Shown in pieces: positions 1 to 11,569 of a stretch of DNA of 64,000 nt. The translations under genes were made by a program, and so were the position numbers. Origin of the DNA: Pagrus major (lineage: Eukaryota > Chordata > Actinopteri > Spariformes > Sparidae); NCBI RefSeq assembly GCF_040436345.1, contig NC_133218.1:3775484-3839483 (forward strand), in the 5' to 3' direction. Under the pieces are notes generated by a model that saw only the letters and a program-made list of their open reading frames with translations, did no database searches and had not been told where the DNA came from. Each line of letters opens with the position of its first letter. The stretch's first letter is position 1.

Positions 1-516
1 CCTACTGGACAAACTCAAAATAAAAAATATAGGATCGAGCTCATATCAAGCTGACAAATTTGTAAAAAATAATGTTTTTGTTGACGTCCCACAGAATTGA
101 AAAGTTGAGTCTCAAACAAACACTACAGAGGCAGTTTGTTATGATGATCAGTGGTTATTTATTTGAAACGGTGCACTGTTTAGATGGGCTGTTCTCATCT
201 GTTGCACTTGTTGTCTTCACCTCAGTTAAAATGTTCTTGCAGACGTGTTGGTCCGTCTCTGCTTTGGAACAACAGCCACTTGTCACTGCCTCACCTAATA
301 CGGTTGTGTGGATGAACCTTTTTGTGTGGAGAGGTGATCAAGTAGCAGAAGCAGGTGTGGAAAGGGCAGTTAGGCTCGTAATCTGTCACTTTCAACCTCT
401 GTCTAACTTTGTTACACACTCGTTTCTATGCAGAACGAAACTTTACACCCCGTGTATTTTCATGTGGTTGGCAGGTTCATACATAGACGTATAGGGGGGC
501 CATGTATGGATGAATA

Positions 517-524
517 TGTAAATA
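517..524 (+). promoter_or_regulatory. Pumilio-type motif in the putative 3' UTR
   Basis: The octamer matches UGUANAUA, the consensus bound by Pumilio/PUF proteins. It lies 160 bases before an AATAAA signal, which fits a 3' UTR. It is a single short match and could be chance. Confidence 0.3.
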
Positions 525-681
525 CAGTTTTTGTTTTTGTTGTTTTTACGCTTTGTTTTGTTTTGGTTCTGTTCGTTTAGCATTTGTATCACTGAGTGTA
601 TAAAATATGAACGAAAAGGGAAAAAAATGCATGTAAACACAAAAGATAACTTGCGGCTGTACTGAAATATGAACTTAATGC

Positions 682-687
682 AATAAA
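682..687 (+). terminator. Candidate polyadenylation signal AATAAA
   Basis: Canonical hexamer followed within about 10 bases by an A-rich stretch, on the same strand as the possible upstream 3' UTR. Confidence 0.35.
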
Positions 688-965
688 AGTATTTTAAAAA
701 AACTTTACACCCCATTCACACCAGCAGAAAACAACCCTTAAACCGAGTGTAATTGTTGTGGGGTTTTGCTATATGGACTGTAGCGTGAGCCACAGCAGTC
801 TTTGCTCTGTGTGCATGAAACAAACCAGGCACGATATGTTCTTCCACATCACCAGTTTAAATAATGTGAGCATGACAAATATCCCTAATGCCACAGAAAT
901 ATATGTTACATCAAATATTTAATACATCACCGTACACTTCATTGTGGATTGTATTTAATGACTAG

Positions 966-1085
966 AGGTGGAAGAAGTACTCAGATCTCTCACTTTAGTA
1001 AAAAGTTGCAGTATCATAGTGTAAAACTACTCCGTCACAAGTACTGCATTCAAAATGTTATTTAAGCAAAAGTATTTGTGTGCAA
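966..1085 (+). repeat. Fragment of a teleost dispersed repeat ('AAGTACT...AAGTA' family)
   Basis: The stretch begins with AGAGGTGGAAGAAGTACTCA and has the AAGTA/AGTACT-rich texture of a repeat very common in fish genomes. Related stretches occur at 41,187-41,705 and 43,715-43,812 in this window. Identification is from memory of the family; boundaries are approximate. Confidence 0.4.
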
Positions 1086-1691
1086 ATCGGATTGATTGGC
1101 TCGGGTATCTGAAAACGACTGTATTCATGTGTTATTAACAGCCTCATTAGAACTATAACAGCAGTCCCTGATGTGGGGAATTGCACCAATCTTGTGTCCA
1201 AAAATAATGGGTTAGGGTAACCCCTAATTTTTGTAGGAGATAGCAGGGATTGTAGGATTAAGGCTCTTTCTTTATAGGACTCAACATAATACTGCCCACC
1301 CCGCCTCTTGATAACTCTTGATGAGGAGAATGTGTTTGCGTGTGTTAACATCTGGGTGGATGGACACATGAAACACGGGCAGACTATAAAACTATAAAAA
1401 AGACAAAATAATAATGTCATGTATATGTGACTGGATGAATGCAAGCCCTCTGACCCGTGGAAGAGGTCTCAGTAAACAACACACACACACTCAGCTGGTG
1501 GTGGATGTAAGCAGTGAGAAGATAATGGAGGAATATTCAACCAATCAGAACTCACCATGTATCACACCCCTGATGTCAACATAAATAAATCTCTCGTGTG
1601 ATACAGAAATGTTGGACTGCACGATGCAAAGAACAAGATTAATGGTGGAGTGTGAAGCATGCGGCAAAAATATACAGCATTTAATAATTTA

Positions 1692-2034
1692 TTAAAGGTG
1701 CATTATGTAGTTTTAGTTTTTAATTTTAATAAGAAGAGAAAGATCTTCAATGACTGATTTCATATGACTAAACAAACTAGATAAACAAATTTAAAACTGA
1801 CCTTAAAGGACAACACAATTTCATACTGCTTGACTTTGTTTATATGTGGCGGACCCTGCCACCTTTCTAGCTTCAAACACTGTTCTGGGACCTTATTTTA
1901 CTCTGAGAACAGCTTGTTCATTCTGTTATAGAAAAGATAAATATTTCCAAGTTTGTACCATTACCTCATTAATATTGTAATTATTAAAATTCTGATTTGA
2001 ATTTCTTCTACAAAACTACAAAGTGCCCCTTTAA
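1692..2034 (+). mobile_element. TTAA-flanked MITE, copy 1 (complete)
   Basis: The element has TTAA at both ends. Its terminal inverted repeat reads AGGTGCATTATGTAGTTTT at the left, and the right end is the reverse complement of AGGGGCACTTTGTAGTTTT. The interior shares long stretches with copy 2 at 21,643-21,977, for example TTTATATGTGGCGGA and CTCATTAATATTGTAA. It has no coding capacity. TTAA target sites suggest mobilisation by a piggyBac-like transposase, which is an inference. Confidence 0.75.
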
Positions 2035-2490
2035 AGTTATATGAATATCTGAAAGCCAAATGTCATGCTGACATATTGTCACTTGTCCAGAACTAAAATA
2101 GACTAAATACACTAAATGTAACATGTATTTACTCTACAGATAAGTATTTGACTAAAATTCAGATGCATTGTATAACTTCAGACTTTCAAATTGCCTGCAG
2201 CACATACGCCAAGTCCAAATTTGTATGCACCAATCCTTCCGATTAAGTTCTTTGGAAGACAGATGCGTCCAAATATCTTGCATGAAAAATGTCAGGTGAT
2301 TGAGTTTAAAGAGTTAGACAGTCCAAGCAGGGTGGAGGCTGACAAACTCAGGACTTTGACACAGGAGACCAGTGTTCGCGTCCTGTGTGAAACGTGTGTG
2401 TGAAAAGTCAGCGTCGATTTGATTTAACTTAACGGATGTAACTTATTTACGAACATCAGGTACATAATGTAATCTCTTCCTAAACCTAAC

Positions 2491-2737
2491 CAGGTAGGGG
2501 TGGCTGTTGCGCAGGACAGCAGTCGGGTCTGGTTCGAGTCCCTGGATCCCCAGGCTGCACGTCGAAGTATCCTTGAGCAAGACACTGAACCCCAAATTGG
2601 TCCTGATGAGCAGTTCAGCACCTTCAGTGTATGAATGTGTGTGTGAATGGGTGAATGTGACAAGTGTTGTAAAGCGCTTTGAGAGGTCAGTAGACTGGAA
2701 AAAGTGCTGTAGAAATGCAAGTCCATTTACCATTTAA
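2491..2737 (+). mobile_element. tRNA-derived SINE (teleost type)
   Basis: The 5' part is tRNA-like, with a Pol III B box GGTTCGAGTCC at 2531-2541. It continues into a body typical of a widespread fish SINE: the words CTTGAGCAAGACACTGAACC, GTAAAGCGCTTTGAG and a tail of CCATTTACCATTTA. The tRNA-like part does not look like a functional tRNA gene. Family assignment is from memory; the exact 5' boundary is approximate. Confidence 0.65.
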
Positions 2738-3299
2738 CCAAATTATGAGCATTGCATATTTATTTGTGTTACAATGTTGACGAAGGTCAGCAGGCTTTGG
2801 ATGACGATGAAAGTCACCTGACTGCACACAAAATTGGCGTTTTCTCTGCACACAGTTTGAAGTCTAAGGTTGTGTTATTTGTACACAGATTGGTGAGAGC
2901 GGGTTGCAGATTCATATCTAAACTTTGTTGCATGCTGCATTCCCCAACAAGGCAAATGTCAGACACACCAGCAAGTACAACGTGCCCCATGTCTTTTCTT
3001 TAATAGAGTGAAGTCAGAGATTTTCTGCAGGTGTTCGTCTTTCTCTCTTAAATTTCTTTCTTCACCTGCTGACCTCAGTCACCTTGACCTGCCCGACTGC
3101 AGCTGGCCACGCCGGCTGCATGAGTTACCTTCAATGGGCCTTTTGTTTCCCTTTAGAAACTCCATTGATTTATTAAATATGTTATACTTTGATCCTGCCC
3201 ATACGCACATGAGCTCAGAGACGCGTAATTTCATATTTGGACATCTTGAGGAGAATGTTCAGTCTGACACAGGAATGATTTGACTTCAAATTTTATTTC

Positions 3300-6200
3300 A
3301 AGAAAGAAACTGAGAAGAGGAAAAAAAAAGCTAAATTTAAATCAGAAAACTCATATTAATAAGCCTCGTCTTGATTTAAAATTAGATTTTCTTGTTAGTC
3401 TTCTTAAATTAAGCTGAACATTTTTGGTTTTAAATATGCAGCACATGTCACTGTTCCTCCTCCATCCTGCGTCAGGGTTTATGTCATGTGTGCATGTGTG
3501 CAGTCAGCCATTTAGATACTAACGTCACCCAAAGTTTCACAGAAAAAGTTGGAGGAAAGTTCAGCCCACACCCGCTCCTATTGTCTCAACTGGAACATCT
3601 TCCATTGCCCCCCCTTTAGATAAAACTCCCCCAGAAACTCAGTCTGTTACATTTTTGATAAGAGATGAGCCCTGAAAACAGCGGGCGGTCTCTAAATTAT
3701 GCAACCCTTAGCATCCTCTTAGGGGAAAAAGTAGAGTTGGGCTGAGTTGTCAAAGAGAACAAGCCATGACAGCCCTGTGCATGGGGGGGTGGTGACCATG
3801 CATTATGAATGGTGCTAAGTACGCCTCAGCTGGAGGAGCTGAGTGGAGGCGATGGAGGGCGATGGGATAGTGCCAACCTATTGGCTGCCCGCGGGTAATG
3901 CACTTCACTTTAACCCCCCCTCCCCAAAAAAACTCTCTCCCTCAGTTCTCCCATGATTTCACTCGCCTTTCAACGCAGCACCTGCCACGGCCCTAAAATG
4001 TGCACCTGAAGAACACAAAATCCACTTTCCCAAATAAAATTCATGCAGGCGCTTTGCAGCAAGAAGAGTGCAGAGGATGTCTAATAGATTGTAATCGAGT
4101 GCACTCTGCGGGAGTGAGGTGGATCTTCAAAATGATTCAGAAGGGCTTTAGATAACTTTCATGTTCGTTTTTGCTTAAATGCTTGAAACTTTCATCATAT
4201 CCATATATTTTGGGCATTTATGTTCTCGGAAAAGTAAAACTGCAGGCACTCAGCTTGAAGTGCCTTTCTTACATCGGCAAGAAGAAATACAGAACCAGAC
4301 TCAAAACTTTTTACGTGTTTCAGCGTCTTTCACCTTTTATTCATGTCACAAAACACAATTAAACCAAAGTAATAAATGTTTTTAAATACTTTGTTCAGTC
4401 TAAGCTGGTTGCCTTGAGGTTGGTTTTTCCTAATACGCTTTAATAGTTTTTTTTCTTAACAAGTAAATCATCTTAAAATTCCATCAGTAAAGTTTGTGAC
4501 CTGATCTCAGTTTACACGCTGTGATGATCGTATTTCAGTAGACAGTCATTGGCTGTTAATCTTTAACGGACTAGTTTTACAAATGTTCTTCCACAAGATT
4601 CCTTTTATTGGCCTTAAATAATCTGTTTATTCTCTATTTTTATAAACTCTGAAAATATGAAATATGAAAATAAAACAACACTGATTTGAAAAGAAAATAC
4701 TGTATATTAAATGAGTGCCATCACAGGTCAAAGAGAAAGTCCTGTCGTCTTACTTGAAGACCCTTGTAAGAGTGCTGCACATGCTTTAACATTTGTCTGA
4801 AGCATTACGTTCTTTCTCTGTATATAGTAATTGAAATAAGTGACTGTGTCACTTCCTGTCTTAATATTTAGATCTATTAGATTAATGGCAAGTGGATGTC
4901 AAAACAGAGGAAGAAGTCACCTTATGACCTCTTTTCAGGCAGCTCAGGTGAGCTGTGTTTGGAAAATTTGGACCCACTGATTGCAAAGACAAAGATTTAT
5001 CATTTTTTGATTTTCTTCTGAGGGATAAAAGAAAGAAAAATTAGACTTTTAATTTAATTTACTTATTGATTTGCTGTCATGTCCCCAACACATCCTCCAT
5101 AATAGATTCTCCTCCAATCTATCCACTGTGTTTGGCAGATAATGCATATTTATTTACATAAGTTCAATTTAACTTCTTAAACTTACTGTGAGTTTGAGTT
5201 TGCGTAAACACAAAAACACATACAAAAATCAAACATTCAATGGCACCTTTCCAAAAACACGCAGTGCCATTTCCTGAAGTTTTGTTAAAATGTTCATTCT
5301 TGTTCTTTAGAATCAAGAGTTTCTTGCAAAGATTTTTCCATCATTAGACCAGTGACAAAATATTACCCAAAGACACAAAAGAAGGTCATGTGATAAGTCA
5401 GAAAGCTCAGAAAAAAATAGTAAATTAATCTTGACTTTGGAATAATCTATTTAAAAAAAAGCCAAAAGCTTTGTAAGTGGTATTTCTCTACCAGTGTGGT
5501 AAAAGAAGAGATCAGAACTGATATTATGTCACAACACTTTATATCAACAATTTTTCAAAATGGCTGCCACCAGGTCCACTTCCTGTATAAAAAATCCCAT
5601 GATCCTCCAGCTCTTTTCATGCAGCCAGACCGCAGGGAAATCTCACCGGACTCCAGCGCTGCTCAGCTGAGTCTCCTATCCAAGTTTAATATTTGATGAA
5701 ATTAGTTCTGCTCACTGCTTCTGCTCTCTTACTTCTGCTGAATGACTCCCAGCCCTAAAAATGCAACCTGAATTTTCCTTTGCAGTTAATGGTTCAAGTG
5801 TTTCACTTGTAATGAGTGACGACTTAAAGCTATTTGCAAAGAAAATGTTACCTTTAGAGAATATGGATTGCAGCAGCAGCAGCAGCATCATTTCTGCGTG
5901 GATCGTTAGTTATTATAAACATATTCAACCTACAGCTTTCGCAAGATGCAGCCTATGAAAATATACTGAATTAGACATAGCTCATTTAACTATTTGTTAA
6001 ATTACTTTTTGCACCTACAACAAAATCAGAAATCTGCCTTTCAAAAAGTGCACTAACTTAAAATGAAATAAAATAAAAATGTAGTGTCTGCATTTAATGT
6101 CTCTGTTTAAACATAAAAAGAACAATCTGAGTTCCTAAAATAGCTCCTCTTAAACACAGGAAGGAATACTGAGATTCAACAGCTCAGACGAGCGCACTGA

Positions 6201-6700
6201 CCGGACTGTGTTATATCCAGGTAGAGAACGTCTTCATCTGTTTCTCACTAGACTGTAATAAATCAGAACTGTCAAGGTCCAAACTCAGGTTTCAGGATGA
6301 GCGAGTGTCGTAAAAGCCTGATGTTTATTTGGAACTGATTGATTTAGTGTCTCTGAGTGGGACCGAACTCCGTCCTGCTGCTGTTAACTGCCTTGTTATT
6401 GTCCATTAGATGAGAGCCATGCCTCGGATCTGTGGAGCAGAGAGGGAACAATGTGCGGTTAACATGTGTTTGGATTGGAGTCCGGTGATTGATGCTCTGT
6501 GAGATTTACATACCAACACTTAGAAAGGTTGTACTGCTCTGACGACTGCTCTGGAGGACATGTTCAGTGTTACTGCTAAAAGCGAGATTTAAAGTGTGCA
6601 AAAAGCTGTGTTTAATAAACTGTTGTGTTGTTCCAGGGCCTTGAATGAAGTCCAGTTTATATTTTAACATGCTGTATTGTGAGAAAATATCAAAGTGCAC
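3300..6700. other. Intergenic, no gene seen
   Basis: The region is AT-rich with no supported exon and mostly low-complexity spacer. A GC-richer unique block at about 3,640-4,120 stands out (see findings). A short AGC run lies at about 5,872-5,887. Confidence 0.5.
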
Positions 6701-6764
6701 AGAAAGTCAACTTTTTACTTTGCAGTACCCTTTCTGTATTTAGATTGTTTTATTACACTTTTTG

Positions 6765-6900
6765 ATTTAAATGCTGACATTATCTTGTTAACATGCTGAT
6801 GTTTGCCATGTTCATCATCTTAGTTTAGCTTGTTAGCTGATATTTGGTAATGAACCAAATATTGGACAAAGTGAAATTTTTACCTGATAATAGAGGTACA
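6765..6900 (+). repeat. Dispersed repeat fragment ('TTAGCATGTTAGC...' type)
   Basis: The repeated GTTAGC/CATGCTGA words and the phrase ACCAAATATTGGACAAA are typical of a repeat seen often in fish introns. Identified from memory only. Confidence 0.3.
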
Positions 6901-6975
6901 CTTTCAAGTGTGTTTACAGGTCTTGTGGAGATCAACTGCATATGTGAAAAAGTAGTATAAAGTTTTTTTGTGGCT

Positions 6976-7270
6976 CCAGAGGAAGCTGCATGTAATCTGA
7001 TAAATTGCCTCCATTGATGTCACTCAGTGGCTACTTTGCATTGTGGGTGATTTTGGAAAGCATTTCACTCAGCTAACACTGTTGGATTTATTATAGACAG
7101 TTTAAAAAACAAATGATCAAAATTGACGCAGCACAACCAGAGTTATCAACTTTTTATTCCATGCATTCTTCTTCCTTTAAATATCTGGTGCCTACATTAC
7201 CCACAATGCACCCTAGCCACTGAGTGACATCACTGGAGAGAATTTATCAGATTACATGCAGCTTCCTGCG
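6976..7270. mobile_element. Foldback/MITE element with long inverted arms
   Basis: The left arm at about 6,981-7,049 and the right arm at about 7,199-7,266 are near-perfect inverted copies. Shared words include GGAAGCTGCATGTAATCTGA, GATGTCACTCAGTGGCTA and GCATTGTGGGT, each read on opposite strands. The spacer is about 150 bases and has no coding content. The layout is that of a long-TIR MITE or foldback transposon. Confidence 0.7.
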
Positions 7271-7360
7271 GAAGGGGAAAATGTGCATTTGATTTTCCAC
7301 CTCATTGTCGTGGCAGAGAGTGAAATGGGGATGAAATTTAATCTATGGGCTTCGTGTGCA

Positions 7361-7700
7361 TGGACACTGTCATGGTTTGGGCTTTTTAGTTAAGTCATTT
7401 CCTGTTTCATTTTGTAGGTTTTCTCCTTGGAGTGTCATGTTGTGCTTTACACTTCCTGCCTTTGTCTTTTCCATGCCCTCTATCCTGTTCACCTGTTTCA
7501 TTAGTTAATTATTCCCTGTGAGTTTTCCCTCACTATTTGTTGGTTTGTCTCCCTCACGCCTTTTACCCAGTCCTGTTTGGCTCCCCTGGTCATCCTGGTT
7601 AGTACTCAGTTTAGTTTTATAGCTCTTGATTTTTTGCTTTTTTTGTGCTGCCTTTGGTTTTTTTTTTCTTTATGTTATTAAAGCTCTCTTTTGTTTTCTT
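7361..7700 (+). repeat. Probable dispersed repeat with T-rich 3' part
   Basis: The segment is a chain of short phrases (TCACCTGTTTCATTAGTTAA, GTTGGTTTGTCTCC, TATGTTATTAAAGCTC) that I associate with a common fish retroelement 3' region. No other copy is seen in the window, so this rests on memory. Confidence 0.3.
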
Positions 7701-8887
7701 TTCATTGTCCATGTTTCTCATGACGCTCAGCACAAGTTTAAGATGGAAAATTTGTGTCAGTGTACACAAAAACTAAACATTAAATGTCATCAGTATTTCA
7801 CAAACTCTTTATTAACATACAAGCAAATCACAATCTTCCCCTGAATCTTTCCTATGCATCAAATGTCTTGACTGTTTCACAGATAGAAAATATCTTTTCC
7901 TACCCTAGTCCTGCTGAGAGTCAAGATAATATATTAAATTTAGTACCTATGTTCACGAATCCTACAGATTATATTTGCGGACTATTTCACCAACTGCAGT
8001 GATACAGTGCCGGGATTTCTGTGTTTACAGCAAACATTTGAATAGAATTTGAAGAACATCTTACTTCAACTCTACAGACATGTTAAACGACTGTAACAAG
8101 CCACGCTCTATTTCTCAATTTTCTCGCGTTTTTCTTGATGTAAACCATCACATCACAGGTCAAAGTCCACAATGATGAGATGAAACTTTAATATCCTCTC
8201 CACTGTTGCCTCATCCCTCACACCACAGAAATAACATGCTGGTCGTCTCAGCTCTCACTGGTGGTAGACATAAGCATCGTGGGCTGTCATTACAGCGCTC
8301 TGAAAGCCTCTTACAGTCAGGCTACATGAAATCTCTGTTAAAAAAAAACCATAACAATGACGTATTGGTGGTGCAAAGTGGTGTTCTAGGTCTTGGAGCA
8401 CATTTGCATTTTCTTACAACAATCTGTAATCAACATTTATGAGCTCAGGATTTAGAAGCTCGACTAACTATTTTGTCAGTCTTCCAAACTTGTAACTTTG
8501 AGGTTTGTTTGTTTGGTTTTAATCACTGAGAGATGTCTGCAGAAATATGCATGACATGTGGTGTGAAGTTGTCCAAAAAAACCCACAGAAGAACAGAAAG
8601 GAAAAGCTGCTGAGAAAAGATCAACTAGTTCAGCCCAGCGGCTTCAGTCTGCAGTACGACACACATCATCTTCCTATAAACATAATAAATACACATCCGC
8701 CACAAATTGATGACCTCAAACACAATGTTTGTGTTGATATAACTAACAAAAATACACACAAACTCCTCATCTAATAAGTTGAGGTGACCACAGTTCATAG
8801 AAAGAATTTAGATGGCTGGCACTGGACCAGGGGCCAAATGTGTCAACTAAGTAAAAAAAAAACAGCTAAAAAGGGAAACAATTCTAC

Positions 8888-9685
8888 CACAAAGAGACAC
8901 AAACCAATGTTTAGCGGGACACAACTAGATACAAAGATGCAAAACAACTAAAAAGAGACAGCAAAAACACAAAAAGACAAAACAACATAGACACAAAATG
9001 AGTTCAGACACAAATTACTAGCTTAAAATATGTATAAAATTACCCCAAGGAGACACAAGAGAGCTACAAAGGGACACACAACGATCACAAAGGGCACAAA
9101 ACGAACCCAAAGGGACACCAAACGATCACAAATGGACACAAAAGGACTACAAACAGACACAAAAAACAAACTACAAGCATACACAAACTACCACAAGGAG
9201 ACACAAAACAACTACAAAGAGACAGAAAACTACAGAGTAACAAAACTAACACAAGGTGACACAAAAGTACCAAAAACAGACGTAAAACAATTGGAAGAAA
9301 GAAAACAACTTCAAAGGGACACACAAATACCACAGAGACACAAAACAATGACAGAGACACAAAAGTAACCCAAAAAGACACAAATTTACTTCAGAGACAC
9401 AAAAGTACTACCAAAATATGCATGAAACTACCACAAGGAGATACAAATGCACCAACAAACAGAAATAACCAACCAAAAGGGATACAAAATTACTATAAAA
9501 GACACAAAACAACAACAGAGACACAAAAGTCAAACAAAGAGACACAAAATGACTTCAGACACCAAAGTTTGACCATAAAATGTGCATTAAACCACCACAA
9601 GGAGACACAGATGTACCAAAAACAAACACAAAAAGACAACTACAAAGGGACACACAACTATCACAAAGAGACACAAACCTAAACA
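8888..9685 (+). repeat. Degenerate minisatellite, ACACAAA/GAGACACAAAA-type unit
   Basis: About 800 bases are built from variants of a short unit, roughly CACAAAGAGACACAAAACNAC, with strongly A- and C-rich composition on the plus strand and few T. The long open frames here, encoding Lys/Thr/Gln-rich peptides on plus and Val/Leu/Phe-rich peptides on minus, follow from the repeat and are not genes. Confidence 0.8.
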
Positions 9686-10529
9686 ATGATAAAAAATAAT
9701 ATCCAGCAGCAATGATGATTGTTACTATCGAGTTGAATCCAAATCATGTAAAATTCAATTAGTGTTATTAATCATGATGTTGTGGAGTTTCACATTTGAA
9801 AATGTTCTCAGTACTTCATTTAACTTCACACTATTACACAGTTGTTATGAAGTCTTCTGTGTTTATGAGTGGGCAGTGGGTAGTTTACATTCCAGCGGCG
9901 CTGCCCGAAAACAGAACATGACCGAGTCTCACAGCTGAGCAAAGTGTCCAAACATCATTAAAATTTGCTGGAGGAGATCGTCTGCTCCGTGCCACAGAAA
10001 GTGCCTGCGGGCGGAGGGCGGGATAGGCACTGATTGTTATCAAAAGGCCTTCCTGTCTTTGAAATCCCTGCACTGGTTGAATATCTATAGACTCAGAATG
10101 GTTTTAGGTATCAAGGCTACATCAAAACACAATCACGTGGAGTGATCACAGAGAGAAATCAGCCAGTTCTTTCTCTGTACATTTTCAGTCTTCTTCTTTG
10201 GTCTCTGGTGAGATTTCTGTTTTATCAAGTGCATCTACTTTATTTACAGATGAGGAATCTTGGATTGAGGAAGAAACAAAGTTGTTCAGTTAAACACGTC
10301 TTTCCTCAGTCTGCAGGTTTCAGCACTGACGTCTTCTTTCCACATGATTTTTACCATTCTCTTATCTCCACCACTGAGGTTGGCTTTGGTCCCAATTTGA
10401 TATCAGTTTGTTATTTATCAGAATACCGTTTACAGTTTTCAGTAAGAGTTAGACAACCGGCCGAGAAAGTGATCTTTTTTAGATTATGCTTAAACAAACA
10501 AGACACAGCATGTTAATGAGCTTTAGGCT

Positions 10530-10920
10530 TGTTTTATATTGGCTTTTTTAACCACCAGTTTGCGAAGGCAACCAGCGTATCAGCAAAGTAGTAGTTCACG
10601 TACGTACCTAAGAGGTGTTGGCAGCCAGTCTTAACATGAAACTCGGCTAACCACCTCCTTACTCCAGCTAAATACCTAAAGGTCAAGTGTTTAGCATCTA
10701 ACCCCTCGTTGCACAATCCCCTACGGTTGTTGCAACAAATGCGAAAGGCCCACTCTGGAGTCAGTATTTGGTTTGTCCATTCTGGGCTACTGTAGAACCA
10801 TCTGGACTCCATGCTCCACTGCTCCCTGTGCAGATATAAAGGCTCATTCTAAGGTAACGGAAACACAACGATTCTTAGTTTGAGGTGATTATACACTCAT
10901 GAAAACATTATCATGAATAT
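10530..10920 (+). repeat. Probable dispersed repeat
   Basis: Phrases such as CTCGGCTAACCACCTCCTTA, GGTTTGTCCATTCTGGGCTA and GATATAAAGGCTCATTCTAA are, from memory, parts of a repeat widely dispersed in teleosts. The minus-strand open frame inside (10,534-10,812) shows no known domain. Confidence 0.35.
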
Positions 10921-11282
10921 TTTTATTATTTATTTATTTATGCTTCTAAATCCCACACCTGTAAACAAACTAAATTTATGTTTACATTTATTGTTACTCA
11001 CCAAAATGCACTGTGTATCTTCGAGGTGAAACAGGTGTTAAATGCATTTTTTGTGACCTGTACACTGGCAGGATTGTGCATTGCGTCCTCATGTGCTTAT
11101 TTTAAAATATTGCGTAGTGCTACTACAGATCAAAAACATCATAGACTAGAGATCGATACTTTTATCATTTTTATTTTCTGTTCTTCAGCAGGTCTGAGGT
11201 ACAGCTGATTGTAGCCCATCATGGACAGAAAGACTCTAAAAGCCTTATTTTTCGTAAGTGAACCGGCTAATAAGGACACAAA

Positions 11283-11566
11283 ATGTCACCATACAATATA
11301 TTAAAGCCCCCCACAGTTCCTGAGTGCAACACCACTGTCGTTAAATCCCAGGTCTGTCACAATTTGTCAGACCTAATGTAGGTGCTACAACTACAAACAA
11401 TACTCATCACGTCATAACAGTGTTATGTTTTGAAGTAAACATGTATGTAACGCTATGATCCTACCCTCCACTGATGTTACATACTACAGAAAGAAGTGAT
11501 GGGGGCGGAGTGGATTATAAAGCTGTTATTTTAAGGTAAAATATTTACATAATGTTGCTTTAACAT
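11283..11566 (-). repeat. Probable TTAA-flanked dispersed repeat
   Basis: The segment starts at ATTAAAGCCCCC and ends GTAAAATATTTACATAATGTTGCTTTAA. Read on the minus strand, the latter is a start (TTAAAGCAACATTATGTAAA) common to a fish MITE family. TTAA lies at both ends. Confidence 0.4.
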
Positions 11567-11569
11567 TGC

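Larger units (their letters stand above)
1..705 (+). other. Probable 3' UTR end of an upstream gene (coding part outside the window)
   Basis: No convincing coding exon is visible. The segment is AT-rich on the plus strand and has the look of a terminal 3' UTR. It carries an exact Pumilio consensus TGTAAATA at 517-524 and a canonical AATAAA at 682-687, followed closely by an A-rich run. The stop codon and the gene identity lie to the left of base 1. This is inferred from composition and the polyadenylation signal; it could instead be ordinary intergenic DNA. Confidence 0.35.

Noticed and set aside
2507-2541. tRNA-like start with a B box
   Set aside because: It continues into a SINE body and tail and does not fold as a complete tRNA; treated as a SINE.
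9030-9381. Repetitive Lys/Thr/Gln-rich (plus) and Val/Leu-rich (minus) open frames
   Set aside because: Produced by the minisatellite; the peptides simply mirror the repeat unit.
10534-10812. 92-codon minus-strand open frame
   Set aside because: Falls within a dispersed repeat and has no known domain.
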